From positions 62,001 through 126,000 of the forward strand of contig NZ_MVIM01000007.1 in NCBI RefSeq assembly GCF_002086795.1: a stretch of 64,000 nt of DNA, in the 5' to 3' direction. The stretch is from Mycolicibacterium tusciae (GTDB taxonomy: Bacteria > Actinomycetota > Actinomycetes > Mycobacteriales > Mycobacteriaceae). The notes below the pieces were generated by a model, which had not been told where the DNA came from, made no database searches, and saw only the letters and a program-made list of their open reading frames with translations. The translations under genes were made by a program, and so were the position numbers. Numbering within the stretch: the stretch's first letter is position 1; each line of letters starts with the position of its first letter. Below, in pieces: positions 18,713 to 29,060 of the stretch.

Positions 18713-18817
18713 GAAAACAGCCTACTGATCGGCACCGACAGGCCGTGCCCGAACACTGCGCGGACCGGTGACAATTCGTAATCCCGCTGAGACCTTGGGC
18801 GTGTTTACTTCTGCCCT

Positions 18818-19150
18818 GTGTCTTGGTTGCTCGTGGCCCTAATTCCGGGGCTGCTGATGATGGCGACTTTCGCGCTGGAACGGCTCGAGACGAGCCTGTC
18901 CCGCGACACGGTGTCGTCCAGCGACGTGGCAGCGTTTCTCGAACAAGCCGAGGCCGACGACGTCAACACACTTGCGCGAGACGGTATGAGCCGCGCCATC
19001 GACAGCCAACATCGGCGATTGCACGGGGAAGCAGCCAAACAGAATGACCGAATACCGGCCGGGGACAATGCTGGTTTGCCGACGCGGGTGTATATCCACA
19101 GCGGGATGAATCCTGAATTTCAGCGGACTCGACAACCCAATCGTGTGTAG
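18818..19150 (+). CDS. small membrane protein (Rv3675-like)
   Basis: 110 residues from GTG 18818. One N-terminal transmembrane helix ([19 protein letters not shown]) is followed by a hydrophilic, charged tail with no recognised motif. Length and position just before crp match Rv3675. No function can be assigned. The 105-base gap upstream toward nth and the 125-base gap downstream toward crp suggest it has its own promoter, but I could not pick clear hexamers. Confidence 0.75.
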   Translation: MSWLLVALIPGLLMMATFALERLETSLSRDTVSSSDVAAFLEQAEADDVNTLARDGMSRAIDSQHRRLHGEAAKQNDRIPAGDNAGLPTRVYIHSGMNPEFQRTRQPNRV

Positions 19151-19275
19151 CGTGGGCTCACGCTGGAGGCGCAATGCCGACAACGTCGGCGGGGCCCACC
19201 TCTAGACTGATCTCGCTAACCAATTTGAGGTCGGCTTGCGCATGTCATATCAGCCAACAGCTTAAGAGGGGCAAC

Positions 19276-19950
19276 GTGGACGAGATCCTGGCGCGGGCCG
19301 GAATCTTCCAGGGAGTCGAACCCAGCGCCGTTTCAGCGCTGACCAAGCAACTGCAGCCCGTCGACTTCCCACGTGGGCACACCGTGTTCGCAGAGGGGGA
19401 ACCCGGCGACCGGCTGTACATCATCGTTTCCGGCAAGGTGAAGATCGGCCGCCGCTCGCCCGATGGCCGTGAGAATCTGCTCACGATCATGGGCCCGTCG
19501 GACATGTTCGGCGAGCTGTCGATCTTCGACCCCGGTCCGCGGACGTCCAGCGCCACGACGATCACCGACGTACGCGCCGTCTCGATGGACCGCGACGCCC
19601 TGCGTGCGTGGATCGCCGACCGCCCGGAGATCGCCGAGCAGTTGTTGCGCGTGCTGGCCCGCCGGCTGCGTCGCACCAACAACAACCTCGCCGACCTGAT
19701 CTTCACCGACGTGCCCGGCCGCGTGGCCAAGCAGCTGCTGCAGCTGGCCCAGCGCTTCGGCACCCAAGAAGGCGGCGCGCTGCGCGTCACCCACGACCTG
19801 ACGCAGGAAGAGATCGCTCAGCTCGTCGGCGCATCGCGCGAGACCGTCAACAAGGCGCTCGCCGACTTCGCTCATCGCGGCTGGATTCGTCTGGAAGGCA
19901 AGAGCGTTCTGATCTCCGACAGCGAGCGCCTGGCCCGTCGCGCGCGCTGA
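19276..19950 (+). CDS. crp: cAMP receptor protein CRP (Rv3676)
   Basis: 224 residues from GTG 19276 (AAGAGGGG site upstream), the same length as M. tuberculosis CRP and nearly identical to it. Cyclic-nucleotide-binding domain 1-115 with [18 protein letters not shown] in the cAMP pocket, dimer helix about 115-140, winged-helix domain from about 145 with the recognition region [25 protein letters not shown] global cAMP-responsive regulator binding TGTGA-N6-TCACA sites. Three candidate sites occur in this window, at 5710, 6906 and 23991. Confidence 0.98.
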   Translation: MDEILARAGIFQGVEPSAVSALTKQLQPVDFPRGHTVFAEGEPGDRLYIIVSGKVKIGRRSPDGRENLLTIMGPSDMFGELSIFDPGPRTSSATTITDVRAVSMDRDALRAWIADRPEIAEQLLRVLARRLRRTNNNLADLIFTDVPGRVAKQLLQLAQRFGTQEGGALRVTHDLTQEEIAQLVGASRETVNKALADFAHRGWIRLEGKSVLISDSERLARRAR

Positions 19951-19953
19951 GGC

Positions 19954-20730
19954 CTAGGAACGCAGATAGTCAACCTGGGCTTGGACGCTCCATTCCGCTG
20001 CGTCCCACAGTTTTTCGTCGACGTCGGTGTACACATGCTCGACGATCTGTCGCGCGGTGACGTCGTCGCCGAGCTCGCGTAGCGCCGCCCGCACCTGGTC
20101 GAGTCGCTCCTCGCGATGCGCCAGGTACATATCGCTGACCGCTTCCAGGTCGGCGAGCTCAGGGCCGTGGCCCGGCAGCACCGTCCGGTGGCCGATGCCA
20201 CGCAGCCGCCGAAGCGATTCCAGGTAGTCCCGCAGGCTGCCGTCTTCCTTGTCGATAACGGTCGTGCCGCGGCCCAGCACGGTATCGGCGGTCAGTACCG
20301 CATCGTCGAGCAGAAATGACACTGAATCCGCCGTGTGCCCAGGCGTGGCCACCACCGTGATGCGCAGGCCGGCCGCGTCGATGACCTCACCATCGGTCAA
20401 CGGTCCACCGAGGCCCCTCAGGAAGCCGCTGCCGACCGAGCGCACCACCGCGCCGGTACGGTCGACGATCTTGTCGATGGCCCCGGTGTGGTCCTCGTGC
20501 TTGTGGCTGATGAGCACCAGTGGGATCCTGCCCAGGCCCACGATCAGCTCGATGTGCTCGTCGTCCTCGGGTCCGGGGTCGACGATGACCATCTCGTCGC
20601 TGCCCGGCCCCTGCAGCACCCACGTGTTGGTGCCCTCGAGGGTCAGGAGACCGGGGTTGTCGCACAGCAGCACCGCCGCGGTTTCCGTCACCGGACGGAG
20701 TTTCTTGTACGCGGGGTGCTCGAGGGTCAC
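19954..20730 (-). CDS. MBL-fold metallo-hydrolase (Rv3677c-like)
   Basis: 258 residues. Metallo-beta-lactamase fold: metal motif SHKHEDHTG, later His in TPGHTADS, Asp in LTADTVLG and His in LPGHGPEL, in the order seen in glyoxalase II/LACTB2-like hydrolases. The C-terminal helical part (residues about 195-258) has the winged LACTB2-type extension. LACTB2 relatives include a ribonuclease, but the substrate here is unknown. It is convergent with crp and followed upstream by the RidA gene with a 4-base gap, so it is probably in the same operon. Confidence 0.88.
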   Translation of the reverse strand: MTLEHPAYKKLRPVTETAAVLLCDNPGLLTLEGTNTWVLQGPGSDEMVIVDPGPEDDEHIELIVGLGRIPLVLISHKHEDHTGAIDKIVDRTGAVVRSVGSGFLRGLGGPLTDGEVIDAAGLRITVVATPGHTADSVSFLLDDAVLTADTVLGRGTTVIDKEDGSLRDYLESLRRLRGIGHRTVLPGHGPELADLEAVSDMYLAHREERLDQVRAALRELGDDVTARQIVEHVYTDVDEKLWDAAEWSVQAQVDYLRS

Positions 20731-20734
20731 GCGC

Positions 20735-21190
20735 TCACGCGACCTCGAAGATCACTTCGACCTCGACCGGGGCGTCCAGCGGCAGCTCCGAGACGCCGAC
20801 GGCCGACCGGGCGTGTGCCCCGGCGTCGCCGAAAACCTCACCGAACAGCTGCGACGCCCCGTTGATGACCCCGGGCTGGCCGTTGAAGCCGGGCGCGGAG
20901 GCGACGAAGCCCACCACCTTGACCACGCGGGTGACCGAATCGATGCCGACCAGCGAGTGCGCGGCCGCGAGCGCATTGAGCGCGCACACCCGCGCCAGCG
21001 CCTTGCCGTCCTCCGGTGTGACCTGGGCGCCCACCTTGCCGGCCTGAAGCAGGCTTCCCGCCTCCATGGGCAGCTGACCGGCGGTGTAGACCAGGTTCCC
21101 CGTCCGCGCCGCGGGCACGTAGGCAGCCAGCGGCGGCACCACGTCGGGCAGCGTTATGCCCAGCTCGGCGAGCCTGGCCGACGGGCTCAT
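20735..21190 (-). CDS. RidA family protein (Rv3678c-like)
   Basis: 151 residues. YjgF/YER057c/UK114 fold with AARTGNLVYTAGQLPM, LNALAAAHSLVGIDSVTRVVKVVGFVAS and a C-terminal ARSAVGVSELPLDAPVEVE; the Arg-Ser-Ala-Val segment is the usual ligand-binding region. Typical members deaminate reactive enamines from PLP enzymes. This one belongs to the longer actinobacterial subgroup. Its start overlaps the stop of the 53-residue gene upstream. Confidence 0.92.
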   Translation of the reverse strand: MSPSARLAELGITLPDVVPPLAAYVPAARTGNLVYTAGQLPMEAGSLLQAGKVGAQVTPEDGKALARVCALNALAAAHSLVGIDSVTRVVKVVGFVASAPGFNGQPGVINGASQLFGEVFGDAGAHARSAVGVSELPLDAPVEVEVIFEVA

Positions 21191-21348
21191 TTTGGTCGCT
21201 TGAGATACGCGACGTGCTGCTCACCCGTCGGTCCTTGGAGTACCGACACCAGCTCCCAGCCGTCTTCTCCCCACTGATCGAGGATCTGTTTGGTCGCGTG
21301 CGTGAGCAGCGGAACGGTGGCGTACTCCCAGCGGGTCGGTTCGCTCAT
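21187..21348 (-). CDS. DUF4177 small protein
   Basis: 53 residues from ATG 21348 (MSEPTRWEYATVPLLTH). It shows the DUF4177 pattern WEYATVP-x-LLTH-x-ILDQWGEDGWELVSV. Overlaps ridA by 4 bases. Function unknown. A longer open frame exists upstream but crosses the divergent promoter region of bagA. Confidence 0.85.
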   Translation of the reverse strand: MSEPTRWEYATVPLLTHATKQILDQWGEDGWELVSVLQGPTGEQHVAYLKRPK

Positions 21349-21396
21349 GTTGCTGAGCTTATCGGGCAGCCAAGTGCACTTGGTTAGCATGCACGG

Positions 21397-22416
21397 GTGG
21401 GCACCACCTCTGAGGATCGCAGCGGGGTCGGATGGCCGTCGCGCCTGACCAAGGCGCGGCTGCACTTCGTCACCGGCAAGGGCGGAACCGGTAAGTCGAC
21501 CATCGCCGCCGCATTAGCGCTGGCGCTCGCCGCGGGCGGGCGCAAGGTGCTGCTGGTGGAAGTCGAAGGGCGACAAGGCATTGCGCAGCTGTTCGACGTG
21601 CCGCCGCTGCCCTACGAAGAAGTCAAGATCGCCACGGCGGACGGTGGCGGCACCGTCAACGCGCTGGCAATCGACACCGAGGCGGCGTTCCTCGAGTACC
21701 TCGACATGTTCTACAACCTGGGCATCGCCGGCCGCGCGATGCGACGGATCGGGGCGGTCGAGTTCGCCACGACCATCGCACCCGGCCTGCGTGACGTGCT
21801 GCTCACCGGCAAGATCCGCGAAATCGTCACCCGTGCCGAGAAGGGAAAACAGCCGGTTTACGACGCCGTCGTCGTCGACTCGCCGCCGACGGGCCGTATC
21901 TCCCGCTTCCTCGACGTCACCAAGGCCGTTTCGCAACTCGCCAAGGGCGGCCCTGTGCACTCGCAGGCCGAGAGCGTCGTGAAGGTATTGCACTCCGACC
22001 TCACCGCCATCCATCTGGTGACGCTGCTCGAAGCGTTACCGATCCAGGAGACGCTGGAGGCCATCGACGAGCTCAAGGAGTTGGGCCTGCCGATCGGCAG
22101 TGTCATCGTCAACCGCAACATCCCCTCCTACCTGTCTCCAGATGACCTGACCAAGGCCGCCGAGGGTGTGATCGACGCCGACGCCATACGCGCAGGACTC
22201 AACGACGCGGGAATCACGTTGTCCGACAACGACTTCGCGGGGCTGCTGACCGAGACCATCCAGCACGCCACCCGGATCCAGGCGCGTGCCGAGAGCGCCG
22301 AGCAACTCGACGCGCTCGACGTGGCCCGTCTGGAGTTGCCGCAGATCTCCGACGGCGTAGATCTCGGTAGCCTCTACGAACTCGCCGAAGCGCTCGCTCA
22401 CCAGGGGGTCAGATGA
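21397..22416 (+). CDS. bagA: ArsA/GET3-family ATPase BagA (Rv3679)
   Basis: 339 residues from GTG 21397. Deviant Walker [10 protein letters not shown] near residue 30 and [17 protein letters not shown] (switch region) mark the ArsA/GET3 family. The M. tuberculosis homologue forms a hetero-complex with the next gene product, reported as bacterial GET3-like A/B and linked to glycerol-derived stress. There are no Cys clusters, so arsenite transport is unlikely. ATGA overlap with bagB indicates equimolar translation of the two subunits. Confidence 0.93.
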   Translation: MGTTSEDRSGVGWPSRLTKARLHFVTGKGGTGKSTIAAALALALAAGGRKVLLVEVEGRQGIAQLFDVPPLPYEEVKIATADGGGTVNALAIDTEAAFLEYLDMFYNLGIAGRAMRRIGAVEFATTIAPGLRDVLLTGKIREIVTRAEKGKQPVYDAVVVDSPPTGRISRFLDVTKAVSQLAKGGPVHSQAESVVKVLHSDLTAIHLVTLLEALPIQETLEAIDELKELGLPIGSVIVNRNIPSYLSPDDLTKAAEGVIDADAIRAGLNDAGITLSDNDFAGLLTETIQHATRIQARAESAEQLDALDVARLELPQISDGVDLGSLYELAEALAHQGVR

Positions 22417-23543
22417 GTACGACACCACCCGCACTTGACATGGCCTCGATCCTGGCCGACACGTCCAACCGCGTCGTGGTGTGTTGCGGCGCAGGCGGTG
22501 TCGGCAAGACCACCACCGCTGCGGCGATGGCGTTGCGTGCCGCCGAATACGGCCGCACGGTCGTGGTGCTGACCATCGACCCGGCCAAGCGGCTGGCGCA
22601 GGCGCTGGGCATCAAGGATCTGGGCAATACGCCACAGCGGGTGCCGTTGGCCCCCGAGGTGTCGGGACAGCTGTACGCGATGATGCTCGACATGCGTCGC
22701 ACGTTCGACGAAATGGTGATCCAGTACTCCGGAAAAGAACGCGCACAAGAGATTCTGGACAACCAGTTTTATCAAACGGTCGCGACGTCGCTGGCGGGCA
22801 CGCAGGAATACATGGCGATGGAGAAGCTGGGCCAGCTGCTCTCCGAGGACCGCTGGGACCTCGTCGTCGTCGACACTCCCCCGTCGCGTAACGCGCTCGA
22901 TTTCCTCGATGCGCCAAAACGGTTGGGCGGCTTCATGGATAGTCGACTGTGGAAGCTGCTGCTGGGACCGGGCCGCGGTATCGGCAAGTTGGTGACGGGC
23001 GCGATGGGGCTGGCAATGCGAGCACTCTCGACAGTGCTCGGTTCTCAGATGCTCGGCGATGCGGCGGCTTTCGTGCAGTCGCTGGACGCCACGTTCGGCG
23101 GGTTCCGGGAGAAGGCCGACCGCACTTACGAATTGTTGAAGCGCCGGGGCACCCAGTTCGTCGTGGTCTCCGCCGCCGAGCCCGACGCGCTGCGTGAGGC
23201 GTCGTTCTTCATCGACCGGCTCTCACAGGAGCACATGCCGCTGTCGGGGCTCATCCTCAACCGCACCCACCCGATGTTGTCGTCGTTGCATGCCGACAAG
23301 GCCGACGAGGCCGCGGATGCCATCGAAGCCACCGATCCCGACTCGGTGACCGCGGCGGCGCTGCGGATCCACTCCGACCGCGCGGGACGGTCCAAGCGGG
23401 AGATCAGGCTGCTGTCGCGCTTCACGGGCGCCAATCCACATGTGGCGATCGTAGGTGTGCCGTCGTTGCCATTCGACGTCTCCGACCTGGAGGCGTTGCG
23501 GGCGATCGCCGATCAGATCACCGGCGAGACACCTGCGGCTTAG
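22413..23543 (+). CDS. bagB: ArsA/GET3-family ATPase BagB (Rv3680)
   Basis: 376 residues. Walker [15 protein letters not shown] (about 26-39), [12 protein letters not shown] switch I-like stretch, [19 protein letters not shown], and a C-terminal adenine-binding region. Longer than BagA, with a Met/Gly-rich helical insert ([24 protein letters not shown]) that could form a hydrophobic groove as in GET3. Coupled to bagA. The stop overlaps the stop of convergent whiB4 by 4 bases. Confidence 0.94.
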   Translation: MSTTPPALDMASILADTSNRVVVCCGAGGVGKTTTAAAMALRAAEYGRTVVVLTIDPAKRLAQALGIKDLGNTPQRVPLAPEVSGQLYAMMLDMRRTFDEMVIQYSGKERAQEILDNQFYQTVATSLAGTQEYMAMEKLGQLLSEDRWDLVVVDTPPSRNALDFLDAPKRLGGFMDSRLWKLLLGPGRGIGKLVTGAMGLAMRALSTVLGSQMLGDAAAFVQSLDATFGGFREKADRTYELLKRRGTQFVVVSAAEPDALREASFFIDRLSQEHMPLSGLILNRTHPMLSSLHADKADEAADAIEATDPDSVTAAALRIHSDRAGRSKREIRLLSRFTGANPHVAIVGVPSLPFDVSDLEALRAIADQITGETPAA

Positions 23544-23896
23544 ACAGCGCTGCGGTGTTTGCGCTGGGCGGCGAAGAACTCGGCCCAGGAAATCACCTCG
23601 GGGTGCTGCTTGAGCAGGGCACGGCGCTGGCGTTCAGTCATGCCTCCCCACACACCGAACTCCACCCGGTTGTCGAGCGCATCGGCGCCGCATTCCAGGA
23701 TCACCGGGCAATGCCTGCAGATCACGGCCGCTTTACGCTGCGCGGCTCCGCGGACGAAAAGCTCATCGGGGTCGGCCTGACGGCAGCGTGCCTGGGAAAC
23801 CCAGGCGATGCGTGCCTCAGCCTCGGCGCCTTGGACGACACTGGGGGCAGAAATTGTCATGCTTGTCCTCCGCACTGCGGGCCTCGTACCGGACAC
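23540..23896 (-). CDS. whiB4: WhiB4 iron-sulfur redox regulator
   Basis: 118 residues, same length and N-terminus (MSGTRPA) as M. tuberculosis WhiB4. Four cluster Cys at 38, 60, 63 and 69 (C-x21-C-x2-C-x5-C), then [12 protein letters not shown], the sigma/DNA-contact turn and basic tail. A 4Fe-4S protein that senses oxygen and oxidants and regulates antioxidant genes and DNA condensation. A start at ATG 23860 is possible, but length conservation favours 23896. Confidence 0.96.
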   Translation of the reverse strand: MSGTRPAVRRTSMTISAPSVVQGAEAEARIAWVSQARCRQADPDELFVRGAAQRKAAVICRHCPVILECGADALDNRVEFGVWGGMTERQRRALLKQHPEVISWAEFFAAQRKHRSAV

Positions 23897-23990
23897 CAGC
23901 GTTCCCCTTCGTTCCGGCCGCCCCCCGACGACGGCTTACTCTCCTGGTGCAGAGCGCGTTAGTGCGTTCTACGTCACGTTGCGACGGTCT

Positions 23991-24010
23991 AGTGTGACCT
24001 GCATCGCACT
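23991..24010. promoter_or_regulatory. CRP-like palindrome between whiB4 and ponA2
   Basis: AGTGTGACCTGCATCGCACT has half-sites AGTGTGA and TCGCACT (consensus TCACACT) with the correct 6-base centre. It lies 95 bases upstream of whiB4 and 184 upstream of ponA2 in their 297-base shared region. The rest of that region holds a possible ponA2 promoter (TTGACG 24098-24103, TAACAA 24123-24128, spacing 19) and no CDS. Confidence 0.45.
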
Positions 24011-24193
24011 GTCAGCACAACTTAAGTGGTCAGGACGCTTCTGCGCAATACGTAGAAGGCCACTTTTTTGGGACAACCGTGCAGTCCTTGGCGGAAATTG
24101 ACGCGCGCGCAGGTCGGAGAGCTAACAAAGTGAGGCGATAACCCGGGAAATCTGCGAATTTTGCTGGCGGAATCCGCTAGCTACTCTGTACCC

Positions 24194-26665
24194 ATGCCGG
24201 AGACCCCGCCGTCCCCACCGCCAACCGCGGTCACGGTGATCAAGCTCGCGTGGTGCTGTGTGTTGGCCAGCGTCGTCCTCGCGGCACTGATGTTTCCCGT
24301 GGTCGGAGGGTTCGGACTGGTCTCGAACCGGGCCTCGGACGTAGTGGCCAACGGTTCGGCGCAACTGGTGGAGGGTGAGGTGCCGCAGGTGTCGACGATG
24401 GTCGACGCCAAGGGCAACGTCATCGCATGGCTGTACAGCCAGCGTCGGTTCGAGGTGCAAAGCGACCAGATCGCCAACACCATGAAACTGGCGATCGTGT
24501 CCATCGAGGACAAGCGGTTCGCCGAGCACAACGGCGTGGACGTGCAGGGCACGCTCACCGGTCTTTCCGGTTACCTGTCCGGAAATCTCGACACCCGCGG
24601 CGGCTCCACGATCGAGCAGCAGTACGTGAAGAACTACCAATTGCTGGTGATCGCGCAGACCGACGCGGAGAAGCGGGCGGCCATCGAGACCACTCCGGCG
24701 CGCAAGTTGCGTGAGATCCGGATGGCCCTGACGCTGGACAAGACCTTCACCAAGCCTGAGATCCTGACCCGCTATCTGAATCTCGTCTCGTTCGGCAACG
24801 GCGCGTTCGGTGTGCAGGATGCCGCGCAGACGTACTTCGGCATCAACGCCTCCGAGCTGAACTGGGAACAGGCCGCACTGCTGGCCGGCATGGTGCAGTC
24901 GACCAGCACCCTCAATCCGTACACGAATCCCGAGGGTGCCCTGGCCCGTCGCAACGTGGTGCTGGACACCATGATCGAGAACATCCCCGAGGAGGGCGCG
25001 GCGCTGCGGGCGGCGAAGGAGAAGCCGCTGGGCGTCCTGCCGGTGCCCAAGGAGTTGCCGCGCGGCTGTATTGCCGCGGGTGATCGCGCGTTCTTCTGCG
25101 ATTACGCCCTCGAATATCTCGCGCGCGCGGGCATAAGCAAGGATCAGGTCGCCAGGGGCGGCTACCTGATCAAGACCACCCTCGATCCCGATGTGCAGAT
25201 CCCGGTGAAGGCGGCGGTCAACGAGATCGCCAGTCCCGACCTCGACGGCGTCGCGAGCGTGATGAGCGTGATCAGGCCGGGCAAGGAGTCCCACCCGGTC
25301 GTGGCGATGGCGAGCAACCGTACCTACGGCCTGAACCTCGAGGCCGGGGAAACCATGCAGCCCCAGCCCTTCTCGCTGGTCGGCGACGGCGCGGGGTCGG
25401 TCTTCAAGATCTTCACCACAGCCGCCGCGATGGACATGGGCATGGGCATCAACGCTCAGCTCGACGCGCCGGCCCGGTTCCAGGCCAAGGGTCTGGGCAG
25501 CGGTGGTGCCCGGGGCTGCCCACCCGCGACGTGGTGTGTGCAGAACGGCGGCAACTACCGCGGCACCATGAGCGTCACCGATGCGCTGGCCACGTCGCCG
25601 AACACGGCGTTCGCCAAGCTGATCTCGCAGGTGGGTGTGCAGCGCACGGTCGACATGGCGGTCAAGCTCGGTCTGCGTTCCTACGCGTTGCCTGGCACCG
25701 CCCGTGACTACGACCCGGAGAGCAACGAAAGCCTGGCCGACTTCGTCAAACGGCAGAATCTCGGCTCGTTCACGCTGGGCCCGATCGAGGTCAACGCGCT
25801 GGAGTTGTCGAACGTCGCGGCCACGCTCGCGTCCGGTGGGATGTGGTGCCCGCCGAATCCGATCGCCGAGGTGATCGACCGCGACGGCAAGCAGGTGTCG
25901 GTGACCACCGAGACGTGTGAACAGGTCGTGCCCGAGGGGCTGGCCAACACTCTCGCCAATGCGATGAGCAAGGACGACACGGGAGCGGGCACCGCCGCCG
26001 GTGCCGCCGGCTCGGTCGGCTGGAATCTTCCGATGTCGGGCAAGACCGGCACCACCGAGGCCAGCCGCTCGGCGGGCTTCCTCGGTTTCACGAACCAGTA
26101 CGCGGCCGCCAATTACATCTACGACGACTCGCCGGCGCCGGGCGCGTTGTGCTCCTACCCGCTGCGCCAGTGCGGCGGTGACGGCAACCTGTTCGGCGGC
26201 AATGAACCCGCGCGGACGTGGTTCACCGCGATGATGCCTATCGCCAACAACTTCGGGCCCGTCACGCTGCCCCCGACCGACCCCCGCTACGTCGATGGCG
26301 CGCCGGGCTCGCGGGTGCCCAGTGTCTCCGGGATGAGCGAGAGCACCGCGCGGGAGCGGCTGCGCGACGCGGGATTCCAGGTCGCCAACGAGTCGACGCC
26401 GGTGAACAGCACCGCATCCTACGGAGCTGTGGTGGGCACGTCCCCGGCCGGTCAGACGGTGCCCGGATCGATCATCACGATCCAGATCTCCAACGGCATC
26501 GCGCCGCCACCGCCTCCCCCACCGCCGGGAGCGATACCGGGTCTGCCACCGCCGGTCGGGCAGACGGTGGTCCAGATTCCTGGACTGCCGCCGATCACGG
26601 TGCCGGTGCTGGGTCCGCCACCACCGCCGCCACCACCTCCGGGGGCCCCGCCGCCACCGCCGTGA
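24194..26665 (+). CDS. ponA2: class A penicillin-binding protein PonA2
   Basis: 823 residues from ATG 24194. Domain order: short cytoplasmic tail, one transmembrane helix (about 13-34), glycosyltransferase 51 domain with EDKRFAEHNGVD and RGGSTIEQQYVKN, transpeptidase domain with the SxxK box in GDGAGSVFKIF, SPN-type box and SGKTGTTE, one PASTA domain (GSRVPSVSGMSESTARERL...) and a proline-rich tail of PPPP runs. Polymerises and crosslinks peptidoglycan; PonA2 is linked to stress and stationary-phase cell-wall maintenance in mycobacteria. Confidence 0.98.
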   Translation: MPETPPSPPPTAVTVIKLAWCCVLASVVLAALMFPVVGGFGLVSNRASDVVANGSAQLVEGEVPQVSTMVDAKGNVIAWLYSQRRFEVQSDQIANTMKLAIVSIEDKRFAEHNGVDVQGTLTGLSGYLSGNLDTRGGSTIEQQYVKNYQLLVIAQTDAEKRAAIETTPARKLREIRMALTLDKTFTKPEILTRYLNLVSFGNGAFGVQDAAQTYFGINASELNWEQAALLAGMVQSTSTLNPYTNPEGALARRNVVLDTMIENIPEEGAALRAAKEKPLGVLPVPKELPRGCIAAGDRAFFCDYALEYLARAGISKDQVARGGYLIKTTLDPDVQIPVKAAVNEIASPDLDGVASVMSVIRPGKESHPVVAMASNRTYGLNLEAGETMQPQPFSLVGDGAGSVFKIFTTAAAMDMGMGINAQLDAPARFQAKGLGSGGARGCPPATWCVQNGGNYRGTMSVTDALATSPNTAFAKLISQVGVQRTVDMAVKLGLRSYALPGTARDYDPESNESLADFVKRQNLGSFTLGPIEVNALELSNVAATLASGGMWCPPNPIAEVIDRDGKQVSVTTETCEQVVPEGLANTLANAMSKDDTGAGTAAGAAGSVGWNLPMSGKTGTTEASRSAGFLGFTNQYAAANYIYDDSPAPGALCSYPLRQCGGDGNLFGGNEPARTWFTAMMPIANNFGPVTLPPTDPRYVDGAPGSRVPSVSGMSESTARERLRDAGFQVANESTPVNSTASYGAVVGTSPAGQTVPGSIITIQISNGIAPPPPPPPPGAIPGLPPPVGQTVVQIPGLPPITVPVLGPPPPPPPPPGAPPPPP

Positions 26666-26739
26666 CGGCCTTGTGGTCTGGCCCACGCTGACCGCGGTGA
26701 AATCGCAGTGAACGGTGGGCTGGCAGTAAGCTCTGCTTC

Positions 26740-27696
26740 ATGCCCGCGTCTTCGATTTTGAAGAATTCCGCAGTCGCCGCCGCCGGTTCGCTGGCTGCGG
26801 GGATCGGCTATGCGTCGCTCATCGAGCGCAATGCATTCGCCGTGCGTGAAGTGACGATGCCAGTACTCTCTCCCGGATCGTCACCGCTGAAGGTGCTGCA
26901 CATCAGCGACATCCACATGCGTCCGCAGCAGCGCCGCAAGCAGGACTGGCTGCGGGAACTGGCGCGGCTGGAGCCGGACCTCATCGTCAACACCGGCGAC
27001 AACCTCGCCCACCCGAAGGCCGTGCCCGCCGTCGTGCAGGCACTCGGCGACCTGCTCGCCGTGCCCGGGGTTTTCGTGTTCGGCAGCAACGACTACTTCG
27101 GTCCGAAGCCGAAGAACCCGCTGAACTACCTGACCAATCCGACCCGCCGCCTGCACGGCGAGCCGCTGCCCTGGCAGGACCTTCGCGCTGCGTTCACCGA
27201 GCGCGGCTGGCTGGACATGACGCACACCCGGCGCGAGTTCGAGGTGAGCGGCCTGCTGGTCGCGGCCGCGGGCGTCGACGATCCGCACCTCAAGCGCGAC
27301 CGCTACGAGACGATCGCCGGACCCGCCAACCCGGCGGTGAACCTGCGGCTGGGCCTGACCCATTCGCCGGAGCCGCGGGTCCTCGACCGTTTCGCCGCCG
27401 ACGGCTATCAGCTGATCATGGCCGGCCACACCCACGGCGGCCAGCTGTGCCTGCCGTTCTACGGCGCGGTCGTCACCAACTGCGATCTCGACCGGTCGCG
27501 CGCCAAGGGTGCCTCCCAGTGGGGCGCCCACACGCAACTGCACGTGTCCGCGGGCATCGGCACCTCACCGTATGCGCCGGTGCGGTTCTGCTGCCGCCCC
27601 GAAGCCACGTTGCTGACTCTGGTCGCCGCACCGATCGGCGGGTCCTTCACCGGCATTCAAGAGGGCCAGTCCCACCCGAGCGTCTCGGTGCGCTGA
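26740..27696 (+). CDS. membrane-anchored metallophosphoesterase (Rv3683-like)
   Basis: 318 residues. A hydrophobic N-terminus ([19 protein letters not shown]) is followed by a calcineurin-type phosphoesterase: HISDIHM, NTGDN, GSNDYFG (the GNHD position), late His, and [11 protein letters not shown]. It probably acts at the outer face of the membrane on a phosphodiester, possibly a lipid, as in YkuE/LpxH-like relatives; the substrate is not known. cds1 follows after 5 bases, so the two are likely coupled. Confidence 0.92.
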   Translation: MPASSILKNSAVAAAGSLAAGIGYASLIERNAFAVREVTMPVLSPGSSPLKVLHISDIHMRPQQRRKQDWLRELARLEPDLIVNTGDNLAHPKAVPAVVQALGDLLAVPGVFVFGSNDYFGPKPKNPLNYLTNPTRRLHGEPLPWQDLRAAFTERGWLDMTHTRREFEVSGLLVAAAGVDDPHLKRDRYETIAGPANPAVNLRLGLTHSPEPRVLDRFAADGYQLIMAGHTHGGQLCLPFYGAVVTNCDLDRSRAKGASQWGAHTQLHVSAGIGTSPYAPVRFCCRPEATLLTLVAAPIGGSFTGIQEGQSHPSVSVR

Positions 27697-27701
27697 GCGC
27701 C

Positions 27702-28805
27702 TTGAGCGCGGCAGCGAGCGCCAGCCGGGGCCGGCCACGCAAGTGGGTCGACAATGCGGTTCGGTTGATCGAGGCCGACGCGCGCCGTAGCGCCGACACA
27801 CACCTGCTGCGCTATCCGCTGCCGACCGCGTGGTGCGACACGGTTGATGTCGCGCTCTACCTCAAGGACGAGACCACCCACATCACCGGCAGCCTCAAGC
27901 ACCGGTTGGCGCGGTCGTTGTTCCTGTATGCGCTGTGCAACGGCTGGATCGACGAGAACACCACCGTCATCGAGGCCTCGTCGGGGTCGACGGCGGTGTC
28001 GGAGGCGTATTTCGCGGCGCTGCTGGGTTTGCCGTTCATCGCGGTGATGCCGAGCTCGACGAGCGCCACCAAGATCGCCCTGATCGAATCACAAGGCGGC
28101 CGTTGCCATTTCGTCGCCGAGTCGTCCCAGGTATATGCCGAGGCCGAGCGGCTGGCCGCGGAGACCGGTGGCCATTATCTCGACCAGTTCACCAACGCCG
28201 AACGCGCTACCGACTGGCGCGGCAACAACAACATCGCCGAGTCGATCTTCGATCAGATGCGCGACGAGGCCCACCCCGTGCCCGACTGGATCGTGGTGGG
28301 CGCGGGCACCGGTGGCACCAGCGCGACGATCGGCCGGTTCATCCGGTACCGCCGCTACGAGACGCGCTTGTGTGTGGTCGACCCGGAGAACTCGGCGTTC
28401 TTCCCCTCCTATGCGCAGGGGCGCGGCGACATCGTGACGGGGATGTCGTCGCGGATCGAGGGCATCGGCCGTCCACGGGTGGAGCCGTCGTTTCTGCCCG
28501 ACGTCGTGGATCGGATGGTCGTCGTGCCCGATGCGGCGTCGGTCGCTGCCGCGCGGCATGCGAGCGCGGTGCTGGGGCGACGCGTGGGTCCGTCCACCGG
28601 CACGAACCTGTGGGGCGCCTTCGGGCTACTTGCGGAAATGGTCGCGAACGGACGCAGCGGGTCAGTGGTGACCCTGCTCGCCGACAGCGGCGACCGCTAC
28701 GCGGACACCTACTTCTGCGACGAGTGGCTTACCAGCCACGGGCTGGACCCCTCGGCGTGGGCCGAGGTCCTCATCGAGTTCGAACGCTCGGGCCGCTGGG
28801 CCTGA
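27702..28805 (+). CDS. cds1: PLP-dependent cysteine desulfhydrase Cds1 (Rv3684)
   Basis: 367 residues from TTG 27702, five bases after the preceding stop; no better start is in frame. Fold type II PLP enzyme of the cysteine synthase family: Schiff-base Lys in [13 protein letters not shown], Asn/Ser-rich [12 protein letters not shown], phosphate-binding [12 protein letters not shown]. The M. tuberculosis homologue produces hydrogen sulfide from cysteine. It fits the redox theme of the window beside ergothioneine and whiB4. The open frame extends upstream inside the phosphoesterase gene, which I disregard. Confidence 0.9.
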   Translation: MSAAASASRGRPRKWVDNAVRLIEADARRSADTHLLRYPLPTAWCDTVDVALYLKDETTHITGSLKHRLARSLFLYALCNGWIDENTTVIEASSGSTAVSEAYFAALLGLPFIAVMPSSTSATKIALIESQGGRCHFVAESSQVYAEAERLAAETGGHYLDQFTNAERATDWRGNNNIAESIFDQMRDEAHPVPDWIVVGAGTGGTSATIGRFIRYRRYETRLCVVDPENSAFFPSYAQGRGDIVTGMSSRIEGIGRPRVEPSFLPDVVDRMVVVPDAASVAAARHASAVLGRRVGPSTGTNLWGAFGLLAEMVANGRSGSVVTLLADSGDRYADTYFCDEWLTSHGLDPSAWAEVLIEFERSGRWA

Positions 28806-28906
28806 TCCTCGGACCGGCCCATGAGGGGACCGTCGGAAGTCAGGAACAGCCACAAGGCGGCCAGGACGAAGAATCCCAGATAGATCGAAGCACCGAGCCC
28901 GGTCAT
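28709..28906 (-). CDS. possible small single-pass membrane protein
   Basis: 65 residues from ATG 28906, preceded by GTGAGGCGAGAA. It has one transmembrane helix ([17 protein letters not shown]) followed by a hydrophilic tail. The last half lies antisense to the 3' end of cds1, where composition alone keeps frames open. The helix and start lie in the intergenic part and look protein-like, but nothing identifies a family. Could be spurious. Confidence 0.35.
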   Translation of the reverse strand: MTGLGASIYLGFFVLAALWLFLTSDGPLMGRSEDQAQRPERSNSMRTSAHAEGSSPWLVSHSSQK

Positions 28907-29015
28907 TTCTCGCCTCACTTAGTCGTTTTCTACCGTCAGTTTGCATAACGCCACCGACAACCCAAATGCATCCACCGGCGTGTCGTGACGTGCACCTCAG
29001 TGCGGCCGGGCGCGT

Positions 29016-29046
29016 TTGGTGTCACACCGTCGGGGTGCGATACGCT
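29016..29046 (+). promoter_or_regulatory. Putative promoter of tRNA-Pro
   Basis: TTGGTG (29016-29021) and TACGCT (29041-29046) stand 19 bases apart, 15 bases before the mature tRNA. The spacing is slightly long. Nothing else of note lies between cds1 and the tRNA on the plus strand. Confidence 0.45.
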
Positions 29047-29060
29047 GTCGTGGCTTCACT

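Noticed and set aside
24122..26686. 854-codon minus-strand open frame
   Set aside because: It is exactly antisense to ponA2, rich in Arg/His/Gly with no domain, and arises from high-GC third positions.
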